A stretch of DNA of 64,000 nt from assembly GCF_000717655.1 (NCBI RefSeq), contig NZ_JNZY01000033.1, positions 1 to 64,000 on the forward strand. The letters are read 5' to 3'. Shown in pieces: positions 17,119 to 25,944 of this stretch (within the stretch, counting starts at the first letter, position 1; each line of letters begins with the position of its first letter). The notes under the pieces were generated by a model. It did no database searches and was not told where the DNA came from. It was given only the letters and a program-made list of their open reading frames with translations. Source of the stretch: Streptomyces katrae (GTDB lineage: Bacteria > Actinomycetota > Actinomycetes > Streptomycetales > Streptomycetaceae). Made by a program: the position numbers and the translations under genes.

Positions 17119-18102
17119 ATGAAGCTACTGATGCTGGGCGGCACCGAATTCGTCGGACGCGCGATCACCGAGGACGCCCTGGCCCGGGGCTGGGAGGTCA
17201 CCGTCTTCCACCGCGGCCACCACGCGCCCCCGCCGGGCACCTCCGCCCTGCACGGCGACCGCACCGCGCCCGGCGGTCTGGACGCCCTCGCCACGGGCGA
17301 GTGGGACCTCGTCGCCGACACCTGGGGCGGCGCCCCCACCGCCGTGCGCGACAGCGCCCGGCTGCTGAGCGGCCGGGCCGCGGGGTACGCGTACGTCTCC
17401 AGCCGCTCGGTGTACAAGTACCCGGCCCCGGCGGGCCTGGCGGAGGACGGCCCGCTGGTCGACGGCTCGGCCGACGCCGACGGCACCGCCTACGCCGAGG
17501 ACAAGCGGGGCGGTGAGATCGCCGCCGCCGACGCCTTCGGTGACCGGGCCCTGCTAGTGCGCGCCGGCCTGATCATCGGCCCGTACGAGAACGTCGGCCG
17601 GCTGCCCTGGTGGTTGAACCGGACCGCCCGCGGCGGCCCCACCCTGGCCCCCGGCCGGCCGGAACTCCCGCTCCAGTACATCGACGTACGCGACCTCGCC
17701 GCCTGGACGCTGGACGCCGCGGAGGCCGGGCTCGGCGGCCCGTACAACGCGGTCTCCCCGCCCGGGCACGCCACGATGGGCAGCCTGCTCGAAGCCTGCT
17801 CGGCCGTCACCGGCGGCGGCGCCGAGCTCCGCTGGACCGACCCCGCCCGGATCGAGTCGGCCGGTGTGCAGCCCTGGACCGAACTGCCGATCTGGCTCCT
17901 CGAGGGCGAGCCGCACCACCACATGTACGGCGGCGACGTCACCAAGGCGCAGGCGGCGGGCCTGAAGTGCCGCCCGGTGGAGGAGACCGTGGCCGACACC
18001 TGGGCCTGGCTCCGTTCCCTCGGCGGCGCCGCACCCCAACGCCCCGACCGCCCGGCCCCCGGCATCGACCCCGAACGCGAGGCGGCGCTACTCGGGCTCT
18101 GA
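17119..18102 (+). CDS. NAD-dependent epimerase/dehydratase-like reductase
   Basis: A 327-residue extended SDR. The N-terminal nucleotide loop is LGGTEFVGRAITEDALARG. The region around VSSRSVYKYP resembles the Ser/Tyr active site of atypical SDRs, and RAGLIIGPYENVGRLPWW is the usual segment before the substrate domain. The C-terminal part (YNAVSPPGHATMGSLLEAC) fits the substrate-binding domain. The substrate is unknown. The last 15 bases overlap the convergent membrane-protein gene. Confidence 0.85.
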   Translation: MKLLMLGGTEFVGRAITEDALARGWEVTVFHRGHHAPPPGTSALHGDRTAPGGLDALATGEWDLVADTWGGAPTAVRDSARLLSGRAAGYAYVSSRSVYKYPAPAGLAEDGPLVDGSADADGTAYAEDKRGGEIAAADAFGDRALLVRAGLIIGPYENVGRLPWWLNRTARGGPTLAPGRPELPLQYIDVRDLAAWTLDAAEAGLGGPYNAVSPPGHATMGSLLEACSAVTGGGAELRWTDPARIESAGVQPWTELPIWLLEGEPHHHMYGGDVTKAQAAGLKCRPVEETVADTWAWLRSLGGAAPQRPDRPAPGIDPEREAALLGL

Positions 18103-19527
18103 CCAGGACGCTTCGGTGAGGCGGGTCGGCGGGAGGTATTCGCGCAGCAGTCTGCGGTGCCACCAGGCGCCCGTCTCGCGCAGCTCCCGCCAGGTGGTGA
18201 ACCGGTAGCGGTACAGCCTGGCCCGCACGTACACCGGCGGGGCGTCCGGGAAGGGGTTGTGGCGGATCAGCCGCAGCGTGTCCCGGTCGCCCGCCAGCAG
18301 CCGTTCGACGAACGGCCCGAACCAGTCCCGCGCATAGCCGGGGGAGAGCGCCGCGAACCACATCAGCCAGTCCAGCCGCAGATGGTACGGGGCGAACTGG
18401 CGCGGCATCCGGCGCAGATCACCCGGTTTGCCCCTGAACCCGTACTCCCGCCACGCGCCGTCCTCCCGCGGGACCCGGTCCGCGGTGCCCTCGACCACCA
18501 CCTCGTCGCGGATCCGGCCGACCGAGCCGAAGGCACCGTACGTGTTGACCAGGTGCAGGGGGTCGAAGGACCGGTTCATCACCTGGCGCCGCGAGACCAT
18601 GTTGAGCACCGGATGCCGGCTCAGCACCAGCACCAGCACGGTCACCGCACACACCAGGACCGCGTACCAGACGGGCGCCGGGCGTGACGCGTCGGCCGGC
18701 GGCGGCCCCGTGAGCCCCGTGAAGTCGACCGCCGGCAGGGCCGCCGTGATGGTGATCCAGTTCAGCCAGGCGAAGTTGCCCGACAGCACCAGCCACAGCT
18801 GCGTCGCCACGATGATCCCGGCGGCGTACGAGGCCACCGGCTGCGGAGTGAACAGCAGCACCGGGACCACCAGTTGGGTCACGTGGTTGGCTGCGCACTC
18901 CACCCGGTGCAGCGGCTTCGGCAGGTGGTGGAAGAACCAGCTCAGCGGCCCCGGCATCGGCTGCGTCTCGTGGTGGTAGTAGAGGCAGGTCAGCTTGCGC
19001 CAGCACGAGTCCCCGCGCATCTTGATCAGCCCCGCGCCGAACTCCACCCGGAACACCACCCAGCGCAGCAGCCACAGCACCAGAACCGGGGGCCCGACCT
19101 GCGCATTGCCGAGGAAGACCGCGAGGAAGCCCACCTCCAGGAGCAGTGACTCCCAGCCGAAGGAGTACCAGGTCTGCCCCACGTTCACGATCGACAGGTA
19201 CAGCAGCCACAGCAGCGCCCACATCCCCATGGCCGCGCCCAGCGGAACGGCGTCCCCCGCCCCCGCGGCCAGGGCCGCGGCCACCGCGGCCCCCGCCCAG
19301 GCGCAGCAGGCGAAGAGCCGGTCCGAGTAGCGCAGTTGGAACAGGCTCGGGGCGTGTTTGAACGGCACGTACCGCACGTAGCGCGGCACGGGCAGCATGC
19401 CGTGCGCCCCGATCAGTGCCCGGAACTGCAGGGCGGCCGCGACGAAGGCGAAGAGGTAGACGCCGGCGAGGGCCCGCTGGAAGACCAGCCGGCCGAGCCA
19501 GTAGCCGGGCGCCGTGAACCAGTCCAT
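18088..19527 (-). CDS. Lipase maturation factor family membrane protein
   Basis: A 479-residue protein starting at an ATG with GGAGGGG immediately upstream. Several hydrophobic segments occupy residues 1-340 (for example LAGVYLFAFVAAALQFRALIG and LLWLLYLSIVNVGQTWYSFGWE). Then a soluble part holds family motifs such as WREYGFRGKPGDLRRMP and APYHLRLDWLMWFAAL. These match the LMF1-like family; animal LMF1 assists lipase folding in the ER, while the bacterial role is not established. The gene begins 20 bases after the stop of the DUF1990 gene, so it probably belongs to the same leftward transcript. Confidence 0.85.
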   Translation of the reverse strand: MDWFTAPGYWLGRLVFQRALAGVYLFAFVAAALQFRALIGAHGMLPVPRYVRYVPFKHAPSLFQLRYSDRLFACCAWAGAAVAAALAAGAGDAVPLGAAMGMWALLWLLYLSIVNVGQTWYSFGWESLLLEVGFLAVFLGNAQVGPPVLVLWLLRWVVFRVEFGAGLIKMRGDSCWRKLTCLYYHHETQPMPGPLSWFFHHLPKPLHRVECAANHVTQLVVPVLLFTPQPVASYAAGIIVATQLWLVLSGNFAWLNWITITAALPAVDFTGLTGPPPADASRPAPVWYAVLVCAVTVLVLVLSRHPVLNMVSRRQVMNRSFDPLHLVNTYGAFGSVGRIRDEVVVEGTADRVPREDGAWREYGFRGKPGDLRRMPRQFAPYHLRLDWLMWFAALSPGYARDWFGPFVERLLAGDRDTLRLIRHNPFPDAPPVYVRARLYRYRFTTWRELRETGAWWHRRLLREYLPPTRLTEASWSEPE

Positions 19528-19547
19528 CCCCTCCAGTATCGGGCGGA

Positions 19548-20081
19548 TCAGCCCGCGGCGGCCACCCTGCGCACGGTTCGGCCCAGCCGGCGGGCGTAGC
19601 ACAGCTGGAGGAAGGGGATCACCGGGTCCGCGAGCCGGGTGTACCAGACGGCGGGCCGGCTGAAGGCGGTGACCTCGAACCACACCGTGCCGTCCGGGTC
19701 CCGGTGCACCATGAAGGACTCCTCCCCGCACTCCGGGTGGCCGGCGAGCGTCCCGTACGCGAAACCGGCCCGGTGGGGTTCGTAGGCGGTCCAGATCACC
19801 TCGCACGGGGCGTCGATCCGCAGCGGCCCGAAGCCGATCCCGACCACCACCCGGCTCCCGGGCTGCACGGCGCCGTGGCCGGCCCGGACCAGCAGGCCCG
19901 AGGCCCGGTGGGCTGCGAAGGTGGTGACGGCGGTCCCGGCGGCCTCGAAGACGGCCTGCCCGTGGCCGATCCGGGTGCGGTGGTGCAGGTGGTGGTATCC
20001 GGCGGGCAGCGGGCGCCGCCGCGTCGCACCTCGGTCGGGGTAGTTGACGGTGTCACGGCCGGCGCTGATGAGGCGGGTCAT
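19548..20081 (-). CDS. DUF1990 (UPF0548) family protein
   Basis: A 177-residue protein whose ATG overlaps the stop of the YndJ-like gene (ATGA). Family features are LPAGYHHLHHRTRIGHG near residue 25, VVVGIGFGPLRIDAPCEVIW in the middle and FAYGTLAGHPECGEESFMV, with VTAFSRPAVWYTRL towards the end. No signal peptide. The biochemical function is unknown; this family commonly accompanies YndJ-type membrane proteins, as it does here. Confidence 0.85.
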   Translation of the reverse strand: MTRLISAGRDTVNYPDRGATRRRPLPAGYHHLHHRTRIGHGQAVFEAAGTAVTTFAAHRASGLLVRAGHGAVQPGSRVVVGIGFGPLRIDAPCEVIWTAYEPHRAGFAYGTLAGHPECGEESFMVHRDPDGTVWFEVTAFSRPAVWYTRLADPVIPFLQLCYARRLGRTVRRVAAAG

Positions 20082-20944
20082 GGCGTGATCTCCATTCGGT
20101 CGATGGTCAGCCGGCGCCAGGCCAGCACCGAGCACAGGGCGAAACCGAGCGCATTGCCGAGGCCGTGGGTGGCGGCCATCCAGGTCAGGGTGGGGTGCGT
20201 GATCCCGGTCGCCTCGCCGAGCGCCCACCACAGGGCGAGCAGCATCGTGGCCACCAGGACCGCGGCCGAGGTCGCGAGCAGCGCCCCGGTGGTGCGGTTC
20301 CCGGCGGCGGGCCGGATCTCCCGCCAGGTCAGCAGCGCCACCACCCACATCCCGCCGGTCAGCACGACCGCGCCCGCCAGCTCCGCCCAGTCGTCGACGA
20401 AGTAGCCGAGGAGGACGAGCAGGGTCCCGGCGGGGACGCTGTACGCCGCCCAGCGAGACAGTGCCGTGCCGTGCGCGGGCGTGCCGGCCCGGCACACCAG
20501 CCCGGCGACCAGGGCGGCCGTGAACCCGGCGAAGTGGAAGTGCGGCACGGTCAGCGCCAGGATGTCCAGGCCGAAGCCGAACAGCCGGTACCCGGCCCGC
20601 TCGGCGACGAGGGCGGTCCCGGCGACCGAGGGCGAGACCAGCGCGGTGAACACGGCGATCTCGGCCGGCGCGGGCGTGCGCGTTCCGGTGGCCGGCATCC
20701 GCAGGGCCCGCACCAGCCGGGCCGGGGCCCGGGTGGCGAGCGCCAGGGCGGCCGCGGCGTACAGAGCGGCGAGCACCGTCGCGGCGGCGCCGCGCGGCAG
20801 CCAGAGGCACAGGGCCCCGGGGGCGGCGAGCAGCGGCCAGATCCGCGCGATCCCGCGCAGCCCGGCCGGGTCGATCAGGCGGAGGCCGGCGGGGACGACG
20901 TAGAGCATGCCGAACGTGACGATCAGATGTACCAGTACCGTCAC
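20078..20944 (-). CDS. YndJ-like polytopic membrane protein
   Basis: A 288-residue protein with about eight hydrophobic segments and no soluble domain. The stretch LALTVPHFHFAGFTAALVAG with the paired His residues, and the final TLTWMAATHGLGNALGF, are characteristic of YndJ-like proteins. It is the first gene of a leftward set with the DUF1990 and lipase-maturation-factor genes. Two palindromes upstream (20978-21032) are probably its operator. Function unknown. Confidence 0.82.
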   Translation of the reverse strand: MTVLVHLIVTFGMLYVVPAGLRLIDPAGLRGIARIWPLLAAPGALCLWLPRGAAATVLAALYAAAALALATRAPARLVRALRMPATGTRTPAPAEIAVFTALVSPSVAGTALVAERAGYRLFGFGLDILALTVPHFHFAGFTAALVAGLVCRAGTPAHGTALSRWAAYSVPAGTLLVLLGYFVDDWAELAGAVVLTGGMWVVALLTWREIRPAAGNRTTGALLATSAAVLVATMLLALWWALGEATGITHPTLTWMAATHGLGNALGFALCSVLAWRRLTIDRMEITP

Positions 20945-20977
20945 CGTGGACTCCCCTCCGGACGCAGCCCGAACGCT

Positions 20978-21032
20978 TTGAACGCGTTCAACTCACGGGC
21001 GTGACCCTACGAGGTTATTTGAACTTGTTCAA
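20978..21032. promoter_or_regulatory. Twin palindromic operator TTGAAC-NN-GTTCAA
   Basis: Two copies of the same palindrome, TTGAACGCGTTCAA at 20978-20991 and TTGAACTTGTTCAA at 21019-21032, have centres 41 bases apart, about four helical turns. They begin 34 bases before the YndJ-like start and lie before the divergent lipoprotein gene. The spacing and symmetry suggest cooperative binding of a dimeric repressor such as a TetR or MarR protein. No such regulator gene is adjacent. Confidence 0.65.
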
Positions 21033-21128
21033 GACCTCGCCCTGCTTCCGTCCCGGCGCTCCGGTTGCGGCCCTCCCGTAGATGCGGCAGACAAGAGGGA
21101 GCAACCGGGGCGAAAAGGGAGATTTAAA

Positions 21129-22517
21129 GTGCACGTACGGACACCCCGTCAGGCGCCGCGTCGTCATACACCGGCCCGCGCAGCCCTCTTCACCCTCCTC
21201 GGTCTGCTCGCCGCGGCCTGCGGCAGCACCGAGGAGCCCAAGAGCGCGCCCGGACCCGAGAGCCAAGAGGTGCTGCTCCAGCCCGTGGCCACGGCCGGGC
21301 CCGACCCCTTCACCACCTCATCCGCCACCCGCGAGTCCGCCCCCGCGCAGCCCCCGCTGCCCAATCCGACCGGCCAGGGCATCCGGACCGTCAACGCGGC
21401 CACCCCCGGCCTGTACGGCGGCACCCAGCGGCTGGGCAGCTGCGACGTGGAGCAGCAGCTGCGCACCCTCACCGAGGACGACACCAAGGCAAAGGCCTTC
21501 GCCGAGGCCGCCTCCATCGAGACGTCGAAGATCCCCGAGTTCCTGCGCGGCCTCACCCCGGTCGTGCTCCGCGCCGACACCCGGCTCACGAGCCACGCCT
21601 TCCGCGACGGCCGCGCGGCCGGCTTCCAGTCCGTCCTGCAGGCAGGCACCGCCGTCCTCGTCGACGACCACGGCATGCCGCGCGTCCGGTGCGCCTGCGG
21701 CAATCCGCTGCTCGCGCCGCGCGCCCCCAAGGGCTCCCCGGTGGTCAAGGGAGACCAGTGGAGCGGCTACCAGACCCAGCAGGTCATCGTCATCGAACCG
21801 ACCCCGAACCCGGTCAAGAGCCTGGTCATCGCCAACATCGCCGACAACACCTGGCTCGAGCGCAAGACCGGCGACAACGGCGCCCAGGACCGCACCCCGC
21901 AGGTCGTGCCCGCGTACAACCCGGCGGACGGCATCCCCGTGGGCCCCGTGTCGCCCGGCGCCGCCTCGCCGGAGCCGTGTGCGCCGCCCGAGACGGACAC
22001 CGGCGCGAACGCGGGCACAAACGGCCTGGCCCGGACCGCCCCGCCCGCCCCGCCGAAGCCGCCGGCCGGTCCCGCCGGCGTCCCGGCCCCCCAGGCCACG
22101 GACTGCGTACCGCAGGGCGAGCAGGCCGGGCCGGACCGGCCTGACGCGGGCACGCAGCCGGCCCCGCAGCGACAGCAGCCCGCGCAGCCGCCGGCGCGTC
22201 CGCGGTCCGACGCCCCCGGGAACCAGCCGGGCGACGCCCCCGGGAACCAGCCGGGCGACGCCCCCGGGAACCAGCCGGGCGATGCTCCCGGGAACCAGCC
22301 GGGCGACGTCCCCCCGGACGCCCTCTCGGACGTCCCCTCCGACCTGCCCCCGCAGGGCCCGGGCGACCCGGGGATCCCGCCGGACTCCGGCGGCCCGATG
22401 CAGCCGCCGAACGCCCCGTACGACACCGACGACCCGTTCGCCCCGCACGACCCTTTCGGCGCCCCGGACCTGCGGAAGCCGCTCGCGGACGCCGCCCGCA
22501 CGCTGGAGAGCGCCTGA
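21129..22517 (+). CDS. Lipoprotein with DUF6777-like domain and repeat-rich tail
   Basis: A 462-residue exported lipoprotein: basic start, hydrophobic stretch AALFTLLGLLAAACG with the lipobox Cys at LAAAC. Residues about 85-270 form one globular domain (TPGLYGGTQRLGSCDVEQQ, RDGRAAGFQSVLQAGTAVLVDD, ACGNPLLAPR, WSGYQTQQVIVIEPT) that I associate with DUF6777. The remainder is Pro-rich and contains four tandem copies of DAPGNQPG. Function unknown; probably surface anchored. The PP2C regulator gene follows 25 bases later on the same strand. Confidence 0.85.
   Translation: MHVRTPRQAPRRHTPARAALFTLLGLLAAACGSTEEPKSAPGPESQEVLLQPVATAGPDPFTTSSATRESAPAQPPLPNPTGQGIRTVNAATPGLYGGTQRLGSCDVEQQLRTLTEDDTKAKAFAEAASIETSKIPEFLRGLTPVVLRADTRLTSHAFRDGRAAGFQSVLQAGTAVLVDDHGMPRVRCACGNPLLAPRAPKGSPVVKGDQWSGYQTQQVIVIEPTPNPVKSLVIANIADNTWLERKTGDNGAQDRTPQVVPAYNPADGIPVGPVSPGAASPEPCAPPETDTGANAGTNGLARTAPPAPPKPPAGPAGVPAPQATDCVPQGEQAGPDRPDAGTQPAPQRQQPAQPPARPRSDAPGNQPGDAPGNQPGDAPGNQPGDAPGNQPGDVPPDALSDVPSDLPPQGPGDPGIPPDSGGPMQPPNAPYDTDDPFAPHDPFGAPDLRKPLADAARTLESA
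22209..22304 (+). repeat. Four tandem 24-bp coding repeats
   Basis: Four consecutive 24-base units, each coding for DAPGNQPG; the first three are almost identical and the fourth has two synonymous changes. They lie within the Pro-rich tail of the lipoprotein and keep frame, so copy number could change without destroying the protein. Confidence 0.85.
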
Positions 22518-22542
22518 CCGGCCCGTGTGTCATGGTGGATCG

Positions 22543-24588
22543 GTGCCGACCACCGTATCGCTGCCGGACGACTGGCCCGCACACCCGGACCGGTCGCTCT
22601 CGCTGAACCGCATGGGCAGTTTCGACTGGGACCTGGACACCGGTCTCCTGCACATGGACGCAGCGGCCCTCGACGTCTACGACATGACGCCCGAGGAATA
22701 CGACGGACGGCCCGAATCCCTCGCCCCGCGCGTCCCGCACAGCGAGGCGACCCGGCTCGACGCCCTCGTCTCCAGCGCACTCAAGAGCGCCGAGGACAAC
22801 TACGGCGCCTACTTCCGGATCCGCTGCCATGACGGCCGGCTGCGCTGGACGCACACCCAGGGCCGGGTCATGCGCGGCCCCGACGGCCGCCCGTTCCGGA
22901 TCATCGGCATCGTCCGCGACGCCACCGAGGAGCTCAGCCACTCGGCGGAACGCCTCGGCCTCGACGAGGAACGGCGCCGCCAGACCTCGGTCGTCGAGAG
23001 CACCACCGCCGCGCTCGCCCACGCCCGGACGGTGCAGGACGTCATCGACGTCATCGGCGACGCCCACGGCCTGGAGCGGCTCGGCTCCATGGGCATGGTC
23101 ATGGGCCTGGTCGAGGCCGGGCGGATCCACCTCGTGGCCGAGGGACCGCAGGACAGTTTCGTACCCGGCACCCGGTACACCCGGATCGACGAGCAGTACC
23201 CGATGAGCGAGGTCGTCCGCTCGCTGCAACCGCGGTTCCTCGACTCCGCGAAGGAGTTCGCCGAGGGCTATCCCGAGTTGTGGTCGAAGATCTCTTCCAT
23301 GGAGATCTCGGCGGCCGCCTACCTGCCGCTGATCGCCCAGGCCCGCCCCATCGGCGCGATCGGACTGCTCTACCAGGACAAGGACGGCTTCACCCAGGAA
23401 GAGCGGAACCTGCTGGTCGCACTGGGCAGCAGCATCGCGCAGAGCCTCCAGCGGGCGATGCTGCTGGAACAGGAGCACGACCTGGCGGAAGGCCTCCAGC
23501 AGGCGATGCTCCCGCGCCGTATCCCCTCCGTGCCGGGCGGGGAGATCGCCGTACGGTACCGCTCCGCCCGGATGGGCCAGGACATCGGCGGCGACTGGTA
23601 CGACGTCGTCCCGCTGCCGGGAGGCCGGGTCGGGGCGGTCATCGGCGACGTCCAGGGCCACGACACGCACGCGGCGGCGGTCATGGGCCAACTGCGGATC
23701 GTGCTGCGCGCGTACGCAGCAGAAGGCCACTCGCCGGGCACCGTCATGGCCCGGGCCTCGGTCTTCCTGCACGAACTCGACACCGACCGCTTCGCGACCT
23801 GCACGTACGTGGAGGCCGACCTCACCACGGGCGTGCTGCAGCTGGTCCGGGCCGGGCACATCGACCCGCTGCTGCGCACCCGGGACGGGGACTGCCGGCG
23901 GCTGCCGGTGGAGGGCGGGATGCCGCTGGGCCTCTCGGCGGAGTTCGGCCGCCTGGAGTACCCGGTGACCACCCTGGAACTGGACCCGGGGGAAACGCTC
24001 CTGCTCTGCACGGACGGCCTGGTGGAACATCCCGGCGCCGACCTGGACGACGGGATCCGGCTGCTGACCGCGCTCGTCCGGAGCGGACCGGCGGACCTGC
24101 CACGGCTGGCGGACCGGCTGTGCGGGGTGATCGACGAGCGGGGCGGCGACGACGACATGGCGCTGCTCCTGCTGCGCCGCCAGGCGGAGGAGGCCCCAGG
24201 GGGCGGCGGCCGCCTGCAGCAGCACGTGGCCCCGGGAGACCCGGAAGCCCTGGTCGCGGCCCGCCACATGATCGGCGCGGCGGTCCGTTCGTGGGGCGCG
24301 CGGGAACGGTCCGACGAGATCGAACTCGTCGCGGACGAGCTCATCGTGAACGCCCTGATGCACACGGACGGCCCGGCGATCGTGACCCTCCGGGTCCTGC
24401 CGGGCGCGCAGCGCAGGCTCCGCGTCGAGGTCGAGGACCGCTCCAGTGCCCTGCCGCGCCGCCGCGAGGCAGGCGAATCGGGCGTCTCGGGCCGCGGCCT
24501 GATGCTGGTGGACCGCCTGGCGGACGTCTGGGGCGTGGAACCCCGGGGCAGCGGCAAATGCATCTGGTGCGAGTTCATCATGTCCTGA
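22543..24588 (+). CDS. PAS-GAF-PP2C phosphatase with C-terminal anti-sigma-like ATPase domain
   Basis: A 681-residue soluble regulator (GTG at 22543; an in-frame GTG at 22525 is possible). Residues 15-140 form a PAS domain (MGSFDWDLDTGLLHMD, GRLRWTHTQGRV), 145-310 a GAF domain, and 320-545 a SpoIIE-type PP2C phosphatase with metal residues in GQDIGGDWYDV, IGDVQGHD, CTDGLVEHPG and GGDDDMALLLL. Residues 565-680 are a histidine-kinase-like ATPase with N-box ELVADELIVNALMHTDG and GRGLMLVDRLADVWG. Such proteins control anti-anti-sigma phosphorylation, here with phosphatase and putative kinase in one chain. No anti-sigma antagonist gene is adjacent. Confidence 0.92.
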   Translation: MPTTVSLPDDWPAHPDRSLSLNRMGSFDWDLDTGLLHMDAAALDVYDMTPEEYDGRPESLAPRVPHSEATRLDALVSSALKSAEDNYGAYFRIRCHDGRLRWTHTQGRVMRGPDGRPFRIIGIVRDATEELSHSAERLGLDEERRRQTSVVESTTAALAHARTVQDVIDVIGDAHGLERLGSMGMVMGLVEAGRIHLVAEGPQDSFVPGTRYTRIDEQYPMSEVVRSLQPRFLDSAKEFAEGYPELWSKISSMEISAAAYLPLIAQARPIGAIGLLYQDKDGFTQEERNLLVALGSSIAQSLQRAMLLEQEHDLAEGLQQAMLPRRIPSVPGGEIAVRYRSARMGQDIGGDWYDVVPLPGGRVGAVIGDVQGHDTHAAAVMGQLRIVLRAYAAEGHSPGTVMARASVFLHELDTDRFATCTYVEADLTTGVLQLVRAGHIDPLLRTRDGDCRRLPVEGGMPLGLSAEFGRLEYPVTTLELDPGETLLLCTDGLVEHPGADLDDGIRLLTALVRSGPADLPRLADRLCGVIDERGGDDDMALLLLRRQAEEAPGGGGRLQQHVAPGDPEALVAARHMIGAAVRSWGARERSDEIELVADELIVNALMHTDGPAIVTLRVLPGAQRRLRVEVEDRSSALPRRREAGESGVSGRGLMLVDRLADVWGVEPRGSGKCIWCEFIMS

Positions 24589-24661
24589 CCCGCGTCGCGA
24601 GTTTCCCGGCCGGCACAAAATGCGTTGCTGCGGCGCGCGGCGATGCCGGACGATCATCGTG

Positions 24662-25912
24662 ATGACCCAGATGACTGATGACGTCCGCCGGCTGATCAAG
24701 GCCGGAGATCTTCCCGGGGCCGCACGGAGCCTGCGACCGCACGCGGAGACCGCGCCCCTCGCCGACCTCGCGAAGGCGACGGGATACCTGGCCGAAGCAG
24801 CCGGGTTCGACGATCTCGCCAAGGCCGCGAAGGCCGCCGCCAAGAAACCCCGGAGCCCCCAGGCGCTCTACGACTTCGGCTACGGCTGCGTCGAGCGCGG
24901 GATCCCCTTCCTCGCCGTGGCCCCGCTGCGCCAGGCGCTCGGCCTGGTACCCGATTCCCGGCAGCTGCTCCAGGAGCTGGTCTCCGCCCTCGAGGGCGAG
25001 CAGCGGCACGGCGAGGCCGCCGCGTTGCTCGCGGGGCGCGGGCCCGGGCTGGCGCCCTGGCCCGAGGGGTACCTGCTGGTCCACAACGCCCTCTTCGCGG
25101 GCGACCTCGACACCGCGCGCCGGGCGGCCGCCGGCCTGCCGGACCCCGAGGACCCCATGTGGCTCGGCGCCCGGGCCCGCCAGCGGCGGATCCTCTCCCG
25201 GGCCGCCCTCGCCGAGGCGGCCGGCGGCCTCGGCGGTCAGGACCTGCGCGGCTGGCACTTCGCCCTGACCGGCGGCCTCCTGGCCACCCTCTCCCCGTAC
25301 GGCTTCGACGCCGGCATGACCGGCCGCTACGCCTACCTCGGCGACGACGCCGCCCTCTGCCGTCGCGGCATCGACCGGCTCGGGCTCGTCCTGGACGCGG
25401 CCGGCCGTCGTCCCGCCAGCGTGTCGGTCCTGCCCGGCCGGGCCTGCACGGTCATCGGGCTGGCGGCCGCCGAGCTGCTCGGGCTGCCCGCCGTACCGTA
25501 CGACCCGGCGCGCCCGGACACCCTCGTCGTCGCGTACGACCTGAACGCCCACGACCCCGAGCTGCTGTTCAGCCTGCACGAGCGCACGGACGGCAACGTG
25601 CTGTACGAGCACGCCACCTGCTGGACCGACCCGCCGGCGGTGACCGCCGACGTCAGCGGCGTGCTGGCCCAGCACACCGTGGCACCCTGGGCGGAGAACG
25701 GGCAGCGGCCCGCCGACACCCGGCCCGTGGAGGAGATCGCCCGCGACATCGTCACCGCAGACCCGGCCCCGGACGGGGGCGACGGGCAGACCCCCGCCGA
25801 CCCCGACGAGGCGCTGCGCGGCTTCACCGCCGCCGTCGCCGCGGGATGGCTCGACGGGCCGCGCGACCGCGTCCGCTCCTGCGGTCCGGTACGCAGCTCC
25901 CGCTTCGGGTAG
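24662..25912 (+). CDS. Helical-repeat protein of unknown function
   Basis: A 416-residue soluble protein. The N-terminal part (1-170) is a run of amphipathic helices (PGAARSLRPHAETAPLADLA, KAAKAAAKKPRSPQALYDFG) resembling TPR or HEAT-type repeats. The C-terminal part has a compact domain (GMTGRYAYLGDDAALCRRG, LPGRACTVIGLAAAELLGLP). No signal peptide or catalytic motif is obvious. It lies between the PP2C regulator and a glycosylase gene; the glycosylase starts 32 bases later, so they may be co-transcribed. Confidence 0.78.
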   Translation: MTQMTDDVRRLIKAGDLPGAARSLRPHAETAPLADLAKATGYLAEAAGFDDLAKAAKAAAKKPRSPQALYDFGYGCVERGIPFLAVAPLRQALGLVPDSRQLLQELVSALEGEQRHGEAAALLAGRGPGLAPWPEGYLLVHNALFAGDLDTARRAAAGLPDPEDPMWLGARARQRRILSRAALAEAAGGLGGQDLRGWHFALTGGLLATLSPYGFDAGMTGRYAYLGDDAALCRRGIDRLGLVLDAAGRRPASVSVLPGRACTVIGLAAAELLGLPAVPYDPARPDTLVVAYDLNAHDPELLFSLHERTDGNVLYEHATCWTDPPAVTADVSGVLAQHTVAPWAENGQRPADTRPVEEIARDIVTADPAPDGGDGQTPADPDEALRGFTAAVAAGWLDGPRDRVRSCGPVRSSRFG

Positions 25913-25944
25913 CCGCGGCGGGGCTCGCGCGGCAGGCTGGGGGC

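Noticed and set aside
20978..21032. SOS (LexA) boxes
   Set aside because: Actinobacterial SOS boxes have GAAC-N4-GTTC; these sites have a two-base spacer.
22209..22304. Possible CRISPR-like array
   Set aside because: The 24-base units are contiguous without spacers and code for DAPGNQPG in frame.
21826..24843. 1005-residue frame antisense to the PP2C regulator
   Set aside because: The plus-strand gene has full PAS, GAF, PP2C and ATPase motifs; the antisense frame has none.
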